From NCBI GenBank assembly GCA_002307175.1, contig DBTS01000024.1, positions 5,002 to 29,061 of the forward strand: a stretch of 24,060 nucleotides of DNA. Direction: 5' to 3'. The position numbers and the translations under genes are program-made. Below the pieces are notes generated by a model that was not told the origin of the DNA, did no database searches, and saw only the letters and a program-made list of their open reading frames with translations. Of this stretch, positions 8,184 to 15,472 are shown piece by piece (positions within the stretch are counted from its first letter, which is position 1; the number at the start of each line of letters is the position of its first letter). This stretch comes from Rhodocyclaceae bacterium UBA1310 (GTDB lineage: Bacteria; Pseudomonadota; Gammaproteobacteria; Burkholderiales; Rhodocyclaceae).

Positions 8184-8795
8184 TTAGTCCCCGGTGTTGT
8201 CGAGTGCGCGCAGATCTTCCGGACTGTCTGCGTCACGCATCTGCCGGGCACAGTCATCAAACGGGACTTGCGTGGGGCTCAGCGTGGCGAGCCAGCTCTG
8301 CACCTTGCGGGTGCCTGCATCCAGATCTGCGCTCAGTGCTGGCAGGGCGGATCTCGGCAGAAGGCTGAAAACAGGCTGTGATCTGCCATCAATGATGGCG
8401 ACTGCCGGAGTGCCCGGGCAGGGGGGGCAGAGGCGGGATACGTAATCAGCCGGCAGCAGAGGAGCATCAGTGGGGCAGGTGACCAGCCAGGGATGCCGGG
8501 CATGTGTCAGCGCAGCCTCAAAGCCTGCCAGTGGGCCGGGGAAATCGGGACGCAGATCGCTGAAGACGGCAAAACCCAGGGCACGGTAGGCGTCCAGATT
8601 GCGATTGGCAATGATGATCAGCTCATTCACCTGCGGTGCCAGGGCTTCCGCCACCCATTCAACCAATGGGCGACCGCGAAACACGACCAGGCCCTTGTCT
8701 TGTCCGCCCATGCGGCGACTGGCGCCGCCTGCGAGGATTACCCCCGTCAAGGGGCGATAGCCGGCGTTTGGGAGTGATTCGGGGAGCTTACCCAC
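8184..8795 (-). CDS. mobA: Molybdenum cofactor guanylyltransferase MobA
   Basis: MobA links GMP from GTP to molybdopterin-Mo, giving the MGD form used by DMSO-reductase-family enzymes such as nitrate reductase and formate dehydrogenase. The 203-residue protein has the nucleotidyltransferase signature LAGGASRRMGGQDKGL at residues 21-36 and a later CPTDAPLLPADYV metal-binding segment with the expected Asp. The start is a GTG at 8795, which overlaps the end of moaA by 8 bases; no better in-frame start is visible before the GTP-binding loop, though the exact codon is uncertain. The overlap with moaA implies translational coupling in a molybdenum-cofactor operon. About 190 bp without recognisable features lie between it and the next gene. 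Confidence 0.94.
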   Translation of the reverse strand: MGKLPESLPNAGYRPLTGVILAGGASRRMGGQDKGLVVFRGRPLVEWVAEALAPQVNELIIIANRNLDAYRALGFAVFSDLRPDFPGPLAGFEAALTHARHPWLVTCPTDAPLLPADYVSRLCPPCPGTPAVAIIDGRSQPVFSLLPRSALPALSADLDAGTRKVQSWLATLSPTQVPFDDCARQMRDADSPEDLRALDNTGD

Positions 8796-9852
8796 CGATA
8801 TAGCTCATTTCTATTTTGGGTCGCCCGGCTTTGGCTCGGCCACGAATTTCAGAATAGCGGTCTGTGCGTTGCTGCCAGACAGAGGAGATCCAGGCGGCCA
8901 TTTCTTCGTCCGAACGCCCCTCGCGCAGCAGTGAGCGCAGATCATGCCCCCGCGTGGCGAACAGACAGGTAAACAGCTTGCCTTCGGGAGACAGGCGGAT
9001 GCGCGTGCAGTCACTGCAGAAGGCCTGGGTGACCGAGGCAATCACCCCAATTTCGCCAGCACCGTCGACATAGCGCCAGCGTTCAGCCACTTCACCGTTA
9101 TAGGCACGGTCCACAGGCTCAAGCGGGAATTCGGTGCCGATCTGGTCAAGGATCTCGCGTGCCGAGACGACATCATCGGTACGCCAGTCGTTGCTGTTGC
9201 CCACATCCATGAACTCAATGAAGCGAAGGATGTGACCACTGCGACGGAACTGTCTGACCATTGGCAGGATCTGGTGGTCGTTGACACCGCGCTTGACCAC
9301 CATGTTGACCTTGACCGGCGTCAGTCCGGCAGCGGCGGCTGCGTCAATGCCGGCCAGTACATCCCGCACCGGGAAACCCACGCCATTCATCTCCTGGAAG
9401 ATATCGTCGTCAAGCGCGTCCAGGCTTACCGTCAGGCGCTGCAGGCCGGCTTCCTTCAATGCCCTGGCATAGCGCGTAAGCAGTGCGCCATTGGTGGTCA
9501 GGGTAAGTTCGATGCCGGGGATTTCTGCGAGTTGCGCAATCAGGGATTCGACGCCCTTGCGCACCAGAGGCTCGCCACCAGTAAGGCGGATCTTGCGAAT
9601 TCCCAGGCTGACGAAAACGCGCGCGATACGCGTGATTTCCTCGTAGCGCAGGATTTCGTTGTGGCTCAGGAAAACATGATCGCGCCCGAAACTGTCTTTG
9701 GGCATGCAATACGCGCAGCGAAAATTGCAGCGATCTGTGATCGAAATGCGCAGATCGCGCATGTAACGTCCGAGTTGATCGCTGGGGATGCCATCCAGAG
9801 TGGCAGGCCGGCGCAGGGACGAGAGTGGGATGACGGTTTCGTGCGAGGACAT
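8788..9852 (-). CDS. moaA: GTP 3',8-cyclase MoaA (radical SAM)
   Basis: MoaA is the radical-SAM enzyme that, with MoaC, turns GTP into cyclic pyranopterin monophosphate, the first step of molybdenum cofactor synthesis. It has 354 residues. The N-terminal radical-SAM cluster cysteines are Cys42, Cys46 and Cys49 in TDRCNFRCAYCMP, and the second Fe-S cluster is held by Cys279, Cys282 and Cys296 in FCSDCTRIRL and LFTCLF. The SAM-binding LTGGEPLVR follows at about residue 90. The protein ends MSYIGG, with the Gly-Gly tail that reaches into the active site in this family. It is the first gene of a moaA-mobA pair. The leader (9853 upward) shows no Moco-riboswitch-like fold that could be recognised by eye. 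Confidence 0.97.
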   Translation of the reverse strand: MSSHETVIPLSSLRRPATLDGIPSDQLGRYMRDLRISITDRCNFRCAYCMPKDSFGRDHVFLSHNEILRYEEITRIARVFVSLGIRKIRLTGGEPLVRKGVESLIAQLAEIPGIELTLTTNGALLTRYARALKEAGLQRLTVSLDALDDDIFQEMNGVGFPVRDVLAGIDAAAAAGLTPVKVNMVVKRGVNDHQILPMVRQFRRSGHILRFIEFMDVGNSNDWRTDDVVSAREILDQIGTEFPLEPVDRAYNGEVAERWRYVDGAGEIGVIASVTQAFCSDCTRIRLSPEGKLFTCLFATRGHDLRSLLREGRSDEEMAAWISSVWQQRTDRYSEIRGRAKAGRPKIEMSYIGG

Positions 9853-10048
9853 TGCAGAATTATGGCAACAGAACGGGACTAAAGATACGGCGGAAAATAC
9901 TGAGAACCTGCCGGGGACTTCACGGTGCTGCCGTAATCAGGGTTCATGTGCGACGCTTTCTTCTGTTGGCGGCTGTTTGCAGCAGATCGCAAAACAGATT
10001 CCGGGTGATTCCTGAGGTGCAATAGTAGGACAAAACTAGTTCGAGGAT

Positions 10049-10077
10049 TTGACAAAATATTACGGTATAAGTTTAGA
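10049..10077 (+). promoter_or_regulatory. Probable sigma70 promoter of metY
   Basis: A perfect TTGACA at 10049-10054 is followed after 17 bp by TTTAGA at 10072-10077. TATAAG at 10066-10071 resembles a better -10 but lies only 11 bp from the TTGACA. Transcription would start near 10084, giving a leader of about 60 nt before metY. Confidence 0.5.
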
Positions 10078-10145
10078 GAAATATGGAATTTGGTGCCTGG
10101 GGCGCAAAGAGGGTAGATTCCCTGCTTTTTTGGGGGAGTGATCAG

Positions 10146-11417
10146 ATGCGGTTCGAAACCCTTGCGATTCATGCCGGGTACACCCCGGAGCAGACAACCA
10201 AAGCTGTCGCAGTGCCTATCTACCAGACCACGAGCTATGCCTTCGACGACACGCAGCATGGCGCCGACCTGTTCGATTTGAAGGTCAAGGGCAATATCTA
10301 CACCCGCATCATGAATCCCACCACGGATGTGCTTGAGCAGCGCGTTGCCGCGCTCGAAGGTGGGATCGGGGCGCTGGTGGTGGCTTCCGGGCAGGCCGCA
10401 ATCACCTATGCGATCCTGACACTGGCCGAGGCGGGCGACAACATCATCGCCACTACGACACTTTACGGCGGCACCTACAACCTGTTTGCGCATACCCTGC
10501 CGCAGTACGGTATCGAAGTGCGTTTTGTTGATTTCAAGGATCCGGCCAGTGTGGCGGCCAAGATCGATGGTCGCACCAAGGCTGTGTATTGCGAATCCAT
10601 TGGCAATCCTCTGGGTAATGTCGTCGATTTCGGTGCCTTTGCCGAAGTAGCACACGCCCACGGTGTGCCACTGATCGTCGATAATACCGTGCCCAGTCCT
10701 TATCTGACGCGCCCCTTTGAGCATGGCGCGGATATTGTGGTGCATTCGCTGACCAAGTATATGGGCGGGCACGGCACGAGCATTGCCGGGGCTATTGTCG
10801 ATAGTGGCAAGTTTCCGTGGGCTGAGCATAAAGAGCGCTTCCGCCGCATGAACGAGCCGGAAGTCAGCTATCACGGCGTGGTCTACACCGAAGCTCTGGG
10901 GCCGGCTGCCTTCATTGGGCGGGCGCGCACTGTGCCGTTGCGCAACATGGGGGCCTGTGTTTCGCCGTTCAATGCCTTCCTGGTGCTGCAGGGGATTGAA
11001 ACCCTGGCCCTGCGCATGGATCGCCACTGTGAAAATGCGCTCAAGGCTGCGCAGTTCCTCAAGCAGCATGCCAAGGTGGCCTGGGTGAACTATGCCGGGT
11101 TGCCGGAGCATCCGAGCCATCCGCTGGTGCAGAAGTACTTCGGGGGCAAGGCATCCGGGCTGTTCACGTTTGGCGTGAAGGGCGGGCGTGATGCCGGCGC
11201 CCGTTTCCAGGATGCACTCAAGCTGGTGACCCGACTTGTTAATATTGGTGACGCCAAGTCTCTGGCCTGTCACCCTGCGTCGACCACCCATCGGCAACTT
11301 TCCGATGAGGAGTTGAAGAAGGCTGGGGTGTCGGAAGACATGGTACGTTTGTCGATCGGCATCGAGCATGCAGACGATATCATTGCCGACCTGGATCAGG
11401 CGCTGGCAGCGGTATGA
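10146..11417 (+). CDS. metY: O-acetylhomoserine sulfhydrylase (PLP-dependent, MetY type)
   Basis: This enzyme makes homocysteine from O-acetyl-L-homoserine and sulfide, a direct-sulfhydrylation route into methionine. It has 423 residues, the length typical of MetY and longer than the roughly 390 residues of cystathionine gamma-synthase (MetB). It belongs to the Cys/Met-metabolism PLP family. SGQAAI at about 81-86 and the VDNTVPSPYL segment near residue 180 belong to the cofactor site, and Lys204 in SLTKYMGGHG is the Schiff-base lysine. The ATG at 10146 is chosen because GGGGGAG sits just upstream and the family N-terminus RFETLAIHAG follows. An ATG at 10083 is in frame but would add 21 residues lying over the leader. 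A strong terminator follows. Confidence 0.93.
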   Translation: MRFETLAIHAGYTPEQTTKAVAVPIYQTTSYAFDDTQHGADLFDLKVKGNIYTRIMNPTTDVLEQRVAALEGGIGALVVASGQAAITYAILTLAEAGDNIIATTTLYGGTYNLFAHTLPQYGIEVRFVDFKDPASVAAKIDGRTKAVYCESIGNPLGNVVDFGAFAEVAHAHGVPLIVDNTVPSPYLTRPFEHGADIVVHSLTKYMGGHGTSIAGAIVDSGKFPWAEHKERFRRMNEPEVSYHGVVYTEALGPAAFIGRARTVPLRNMGACVSPFNAFLVLQGIETLALRMDRHCENALKAAQFLKQHAKVAWVNYAGLPEHPSHPLVQKYFGGKASGLFTFGVKGGRDAGARFQDALKLVTRLVNIGDAKSLACHPASTTHRQLSDEELKKAGVSEDMVRLSIGIEHADDIIADLDQALAAV

Positions 11418-11438
11418 GATCGGTCTCGTAGTTGTGAG

Positions 11439-11467
11439 AAAAACACCGTCCGCGCGACGGTGTTTTT
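11439..11467 (+). terminator. Rho-independent terminator after metY
   Basis: A perfect 12-bp stem (11439-11450 with 11456-11467) starts with AAAAACACCG and ends with CGGTGTTTTT, closing a 5-nt loop. It lies 21 bases after the metY stop. The remaining bases to 11716 hold no gene or clear signal apart from the ribosome binding site of the next gene. Confidence 0.93.
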
Positions 11468-11716
11468 CTTTCCGCCAGCACCTCTCCAGTTGAGTTTTGC
11501 CGTGCCGGAAAAGCGCCTCAAAACGTGTAGGAAAAACTCTGCATGTAAGCCAGAAAGTCCCTTCCTGTAAGGGTATGCGGGATTTTTCGTGCATCAAGTC
11601 GTCTCCTTGCCTGTCGTTGTCCCACGCAGGATTTGCGGGTTGCAGGAAGTGAATGGCCTCCCCCCCCTCTGGCTGTTCCAGGAAGTTCCGGTATCCGCAG
11701 AAATAAGGAGAACGGC

Positions 11717-12244
11717 ATGGCAGGGATTTTCAAATGCAGGGCGCTGGTGTTGGGCGTATGCGGGATTCTGGGGTGTGGCAGCGTTTATGCGGAGGATGCT
11801 GAAACAGATTCTCTATTCAGTCGTGTTGTGAACACCACGCAGACATTGTCCTGGGCCGTGGCGAGCGGTTTTGAGGCCTGGCATTCGGGAAACCATTCAG
11901 ATCTGAACGGGCACAACCCGGGTATCGGCATCCGAGGCCCGGATGGCTGGGTGATCGGGACCTACTACAACAGCTACCGCCGGCATTCTGTATATGCCGG
12001 GCGTGAATTCCAGTGGCGTCTTCTGGGAGTTGGCGACAACGGCCTGAATCTTGGTGTCGTCGCGGGAGGAGTCTCAGGTTACAACGGCGGATTGAACGCC
12101 GGCTATCAACATGGCATTCATCTGATGGCGTTGCCAGAGGCTGTGGTGACCACCCGCTATGTCGAAGCTGCTCTCATGTATATCCCGAAAATGACCAAAA
12201 CGCCGACCACTGTTGCCGTCCAGCTGCGGGTGAAGTGGCCATGA
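11717..12244 (+). CDS. Small exported protein of unknown function, beta-rich
   Basis: The function is not recognised. The ATG at 11717 has an excellent AAGGAG seven bases upstream. The 175-residue product starts with a signal peptide: basic start, hydrophobic core at about 9-19, then SVYA-EDA, giving likely signal peptidase I cleavage after Ala25. A Cys at residue 20 preceded by ILG is a weak alternative lipobox. The mature part is rich in Gly, Tyr, Val and alternating hydrophobic residues (NPGIGIRGPDGWVIGTYYNS, LNLGVVAGGVSGYNGG, TTRYVEAALMYIP), which suggests a small beta-barrel or beta-sandwich in the envelope. It ends in a charged beta strand (VQLRVKWP), as many outer-membrane barrels do. 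It stands alone between the metY terminator and the rml promoter region. A link to surface polysaccharide is only positional. Confidence 0.75.
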   Translation: MAGIFKCRALVLGVCGILGCGSVYAEDAETDSLFSRVVNTTQTLSWAVASGFEAWHSGNHSDLNGHNPGIGIRGPDGWVIGTYYNSYRRHSVYAGREFQWRLLGVGDNGLNLGVVAGGVSGYNGGLNAGYQHGIHLMALPEAVVTTRYVEAALMYIPKMTKTPTTVAVQLRVKWP

Positions 12245-12365
12245 GGGAGAGTGTATTAAGGATGAACGAGAAATGAGGTTAAAGCTTCGTGAGTCTTTTG
12301 GGCTGAGGCACAGGGATAGGCGATCTTAATTTAAATACAAGACGCTTTCCAAATTCAGAGATTTT

Positions 12366-12407
12366 TGCCAAATGCAGCATTTGACAAGGCATGTCACATG
12401 CCAAGTG
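12366..12407. promoter_or_regulatory. Twin palindromes (candidate operators) upstream of rmlB
   Basis: Two adjacent 15-bp perfect inverted repeats occur here: CAAATGC-A-GCATTTG (12369-12383) and GGCATG-TCA-CATGCC (12388-12402), with centres 19 bp apart. A third, TGACA-N5-TGTCA (12382-12396), bridges them. The block is framed by TGCCAAATG (12366-12374) and TGCCAAGTG (12399-12407), 33 bp apart. It ends directly before the -35 of the presumed rml promoter, where an activator or repressor would sit. The binding protein is unknown. Confidence 0.6.
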
Positions 12408-12410
12408 TTT

Positions 12411-12440
12411 TTGTCTCTCCGTGGCCCAGTTTGGTATAGT
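12411..12440 (+). promoter_or_regulatory. Probable sigma70 promoter of the rml-manC operon
   Basis: TTGTCT (12411-12416) and TATAGT (12435-12440) are separated by 18 bp. Transcription would begin near 12447, leaving a leader of about 93 nt that contains the nested stems at 12457-12501. Confidence 0.6.
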
Positions 12441-12456
12441 GCAGCCCTTTAGGCGA

Positions 12457-12501
12457 GAGAAGCCGCATAGGGACGCAGTTTTTGCGTCATGTTCGCTTCT
12501 T
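12457..12501 (+). other. Structured leader of the rml operon mRNA
   Basis: An inner hairpin, GACGCA (12472-12477) with TGCGTC (12483-12488) around a 5-nt T-rich loop, is enclosed by an outer stem of about 6 bp plus one G-T pair (12457-12463 with 12495-12501). There is no T-run, so it is not a classical terminator. It could affect translation or stability. Confidence 0.45.
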
Positions 12502-12539
12502 CCCGCACTTTATTTACCTGGAAATCCCGGGGGGACTGC

Positions 12540-13601
12540 ATGAGTATTATCGTGACCGGTGGAGCCGGTTTTATCGGTAGCAATTTTGTGCTCGAATGGC
12601 TGCGTGCTTCGGATGAGCCGGTCATCAATCTGGACAAGCTGACATACGCGGGGAATCTGGAAAACCTGGACAGCCTGCAAAACGATCCACGTCACACATT
12701 TGTCCGGGGAGATATCTGTGACCGTGCCCTGATCGACCAATTGCTGGTGACACACAAGCCCCGGGCGATTGTGCACTTTGCCGCAGAAAGCCATGTGGAT
12801 CGCAGCATCCATGGTCCGGGCGACTTCATGCGCACCAACATCGAAGGCACCTTCACCCTGCTTGAAGCCACGCGTGGCTACTGGCAGGCGCTGGAGGCTG
12901 ATGCCAAGGCCGCCTTCCGCTTCCATCACGTCAGCACCGACGAAGTCTATGGCACTCTGAAGCCGGAAGACCCGCAGTTTGCCGAAACCAACGCCTACGC
13001 CCCGAACAGCCCCTATTCCGCCAGCAAGGCGGCAAGTGATCATCTGGTCCGCGCCTGGCATCACACCTACGGCCTGCCGGTGACCACCAGCAACTGCTCG
13101 AACAACTACGGCCCCTATCATTTCCCGGAAAAGCTGATTCCGCTGATGATCATGAATGCGCTGGCTGGCAAATCCCTGCCCATCTATGGCGACGGGATGC
13201 AGGTGCGGGACTGGCTGTATGTCACCGACCACTGCAGCGCAATCCGCACGATTCTCGCCAAGGGCAGGCCGGGTGAGGTCTACAACGTGGGCGGCTGGAA
13301 CGAAATGCCCAATATCGACATCGTGCACACCCTCATCCGCCTGCTCGACGAGCTTGCTCCGAGCAAGGAAGGCAGCTACGCGCGCCTGATCACGCATGTG
13401 ACAGACCGCCCCGGGCACGACCGCCGCTATGCCATCGATGCGCGCAAGATTGAACGCGAGCTGGGTTGGCGGCCTGCGGAAACCTTTGAAACCGGGATCC
13501 GCAAGACTGTCGAATGGTATCTGGCCCACCAGGAATGGGTGCACAACATCCAGACCGGTGCTTACCAGGAATGGGTTAACAAGAACTACGCAAGTCGTTG
13601 A
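12540..13601 (+). CDS. rmlB: dTDP-glucose 4,6-dehydratase RmlB
   Basis: RmlB converts dTDP-D-glucose to dTDP-4-keto-6-deoxy-D-glucose, the second step of dTDP-L-rhamnose synthesis. From the ATG at 12540 it has 353 residues, the family length. It is an extended short-chain dehydrogenase. The NAD-binding TGGAGFIGS starts at about residue 5. The dehydratase triad Thr133-Asp134-Glu135 lies in HVSTDEVYG. The catalytic Tyr159 and Lys163 lie in YSASKAASD. SNNYGPYHFPEKLIP follows as expected. An earlier in-frame ATG at 12489 is rejected because it lies within the leader stem and adds 17 residues with no family match; GGGGGGA precedes 12540. It is the first gene of rmlB-rmlA-rmlD-manC, with rmlA following closely. 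Confidence 0.97.
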   Translation: MSIIVTGGAGFIGSNFVLEWLRASDEPVINLDKLTYAGNLENLDSLQNDPRHTFVRGDICDRALIDQLLVTHKPRAIVHFAAESHVDRSIHGPGDFMRTNIEGTFTLLEATRGYWQALEADAKAAFRFHHVSTDEVYGTLKPEDPQFAETNAYAPNSPYSASKAASDHLVRAWHHTYGLPVTTSNCSNNYGPYHFPEKLIPLMIMNALAGKSLPIYGDGMQVRDWLYVTDHCSAIRTILAKGRPGEVYNVGGWNEMPNIDIVHTLIRLLDELAPSKEGSYARLITHVTDRPGHDRRYAIDARKIERELGWRPAETFETGIRKTVEWYLAHQEWVHNIQTGAYQEWVNKNYASR

Positions 13602-13615
13602 AACGGGGAATTCAC

Positions 13616-14500
13616 ATGGCAACTCGCAAGGGCATCATCCTGGCGGGTGGATCGGGCACGCGTCTGCACCCGGCCACTCTGGCAATCAGCAAGCAGCTGA
13701 TTCCCATCTATGACAAGCCAATGATCTATTACCCCCTCAGCGCACTTTTGCTGGCCGGTATCCGCGATATCCTGATCATCTCCACGCCGCAGGACACGCC
13801 CCGCTTCCAGCAGTTGCTGGGTGATGGCGCACCCTGGGGCATCAATCTGGAATACGCTGTCCAGCCCAGTCCGGATGGGCTGGCACAGGCCTTCATCATC
13901 GGTGCCGACTTTGTGGGCGATGGCTCGTCGGCCTTGGTGCTGGGTGACAATATTTTTTACGGGCACGATCTGGCAACACGCCTCAAGCAGGCGGATGCGC
14001 GGGAGAGTGGCGCCTCAGTGTTTGCCTATCCGGTTACCGACCCGGAACGCTACGGTGTTGTCGAATTCAACGCCCAGGGCCATGCCATCAGCCTGGAAGA
14101 AAAGCCCAAGCAACCGCGTAGCCGTTACGCCGTGACCGGGCTGTATTTTTATGACCAGCAGGTGGTCGAGTTTGCCAGGAACCTGAAGCCTTCGGCGCGT
14201 GGCGAGCTCGAAATCACTGACCTGAACCGGATCTATCTGGAACGCGACGAACTGGATGTTCAGTTGCTCGGGCGTGGAGATGCCTGGCTGGATACCGGTA
14301 CGCACGACAGTCTTCTTGAAGCCGGTCAGTTCATTCAGACCATCGAAAAACGGCAGGGCTTCAAGATCTGCTGCCCGGAAGAAATCTGTTGGCGTAATGG
14401 TTGGGTTGATAATACCCAGCTGGAAGCACTGGCCAAGCCGCTGGCGAAGAGTGGCTACGGCCAGTATCTGCTGGCGATCATGAACGAAAAGGTGTTCTGA
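13616..14500 (+). CDS. rmlA: Glucose-1-phosphate thymidylyltransferase RmlA
   Basis: RmlA joins dTTP and glucose-1-phosphate to give dTDP-glucose, the first and feedback-controlled step towards dTDP-rhamnose. It has 294 residues (family about 290-295). The nucleotidyltransferase signature GGSGTRLHP is at residues 11-19, followed by Lys26 in ISKQLIPIYDKP. QPSPDGLAQAF and LGDNIFYGHDL contribute to the nucleotide and sugar sites, and YAVTGLYFYD and WLDTGTHDSLLEA are typical of the family. The ATG at 13616 with GGGGAA upstream is preferred over a TTG at 13598 that would overlap the rmlB stop. It is 14 bases downstream of rmlB and 4 bases upstream of rmlD, so it is clearly operonic. Confidence 0.97.
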   Translation: MATRKGIILAGGSGTRLHPATLAISKQLIPIYDKPMIYYPLSALLLAGIRDILIISTPQDTPRFQQLLGDGAPWGINLEYAVQPSPDGLAQAFIIGADFVGDGSSALVLGDNIFYGHDLATRLKQADARESGASVFAYPVTDPERYGVVEFNAQGHAISLEEKPKQPRSRYAVTGLYFYDQQVVEFARNLKPSARGELEITDLNRIYLERDELDVQLLGRGDAWLDTGTHDSLLEAGQFIQTIEKRQGFKICCPEEICWRNGWVDNTQLEALAKPLAKSGYGQYLLAIMNEKVF

Positions 14501-14504
14501 TCCC

Positions 14505-15395
14505 ATGAAGATACTGTTGCTGGGCAGTAACGGTCAGGTAGGTTGGGAACTGCAGAGATCGCTGTCTGTGCTTGGTGAGCTGATTGCCCTGCAGCGTGAC
14601 AGCCAGGTGCATGCGGCAGATTTCAGCAAGCCGGAGTCCCTCGCGGCAACTGTGCGCGCCATTCGGCCTGATGTCATTGTCAATGCGGCAGCACATACTG
14701 CTGTGGATCGTGCCGAGAGCGAGCCGGAGCTGGCGCATCTGCTGAATGCCGCCAGCCCCGCCGTGCTGGCGCGTGAAGCGGCGCAGTCGGGGGCATTGCT
14801 GGTGCATTACTCCACCGACTATGTTTTTGATGGTTCCGGCAGCACGCCGCGTGATGAAACTGCGGCCACGGCACCGCTGAGCGTCTATGGGCGTACCAAG
14901 CTTGAAGGCGAGCAGGCGATAGCGGCCAGCGGCTGCCGGCATCTGATTTTCCGCACGAGCTGGGTGTATGCCGCACGTGGCGGGAATTTCGCCAAAACCA
15001 TGTTGCGCCTGGCGGCTGAGCGCGAGCAGCTCAAGGTGATCGATGACCAGATCGGTGCTCCCACTGGTGCTGATCTGCTTGCCGATGTGACGGCACATGC
15101 CATTCGTGGCGTGCACCAGCACCCGGAAACGGCAGGCCTGTATCACTGTGTGGCAGACGGCGAAACGAGCTGGTACACCTATGCCCGCTTTGTATTTGAA
15201 CAGGCGCAGGCGGCCGGTGTGGAGCTCCGGCTGCGTGAAGTGCTGCCAATTGCCACCCGTGAGTATCCGACGCCTGCTGTACGGCCGCTCAATTCACGTC
15301 TGGACACCACGCGGTTGCAGGCGAATTTTGGTCTGCATATTCCGGACTGGCGGGTCGGCGTGGCGCGCATGCTGGCCGAGATCCTGCCTCATTAG
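14505..15395 (+). CDS. rmlD: dTDP-4-dehydrorhamnose reductase RmlD
   Basis: RmlD performs the last step, NAD(P)H reduction of dTDP-4-keto-L-rhamnose to dTDP-L-rhamnose. It has 296 residues, as expected. The N-terminal nucleotide-binding loop is GSNGQVGWEL from residue 7. The catalytic residues are Thr104 in HYSTDYVFDG, then Tyr128 and Lys132 in VYGRTKLEGE. FRTSWVY and IGAPTGADLLAD are family segments. It lies directly behind rmlA. Its substrate is made by RmlC, the 3,5-epimerase, which is not encoded in this window. The next gene, manC, begins after about 77 bp without a convincing promoter or terminator, so the operon probably continues. Confidence 0.96.
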   Translation: MKILLLGSNGQVGWELQRSLSVLGELIALQRDSQVHAADFSKPESLAATVRAIRPDVIVNAAAHTAVDRAESEPELAHLLNAASPAVLAREAAQSGALLVHYSTDYVFDGSGSTPRDETAATAPLSVYGRTKLEGEQAIAASGCRHLIFRTSWVYAARGGNFAKTMLRLAAEREQLKVIDDQIGAPTGADLLADVTAHAIRGVHQHPETAGLYHCVADGETSWYTYARFVFEQAQAAGVELRLREVLPIATREYPTPAVRPLNSRLDTTRLQANFGLHIPDWRVGVARMLAEILPH

Positions 15396-15472
15396 GCTTA
15401 GTGCTGAGGGCGGGTTGTCGTAGGCGTGGTACTGTATGATTTTCTCGAATCCAACGGGAGAATATAAAGTCC

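Noticed and set aside
10066..10071. TATAAG as the -10 of the metY promoter
   Set aside because: It is only 11 bp from the perfect TTGACA and has no acceptable -35 at 16-18 bp.
10085..10145. SAM or SAH riboswitch before metY
   Set aside because: The conserved cores of SAM-II/SAM-V and of the betaproteobacterial SAH riboswitch were looked for and not seen; only short alternative stems remain.
9879..11597. 572-residue open frame on the minus strand
   Set aside because: It lies antisense over metY, shows no family motif and arises from GC-rich codon bias; metY has clear catalytic motifs and a ribosome site.
12245..12539. JUMPstart/ops element before the polysaccharide genes
   Set aside because: No GGCGGTAG-type ops core is present in the rmlB leader.
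12510..13622. 370-residue open frame on the minus strand
   Set aside because: Antisense shadow of rmlB, which has all of its catalytic residues.
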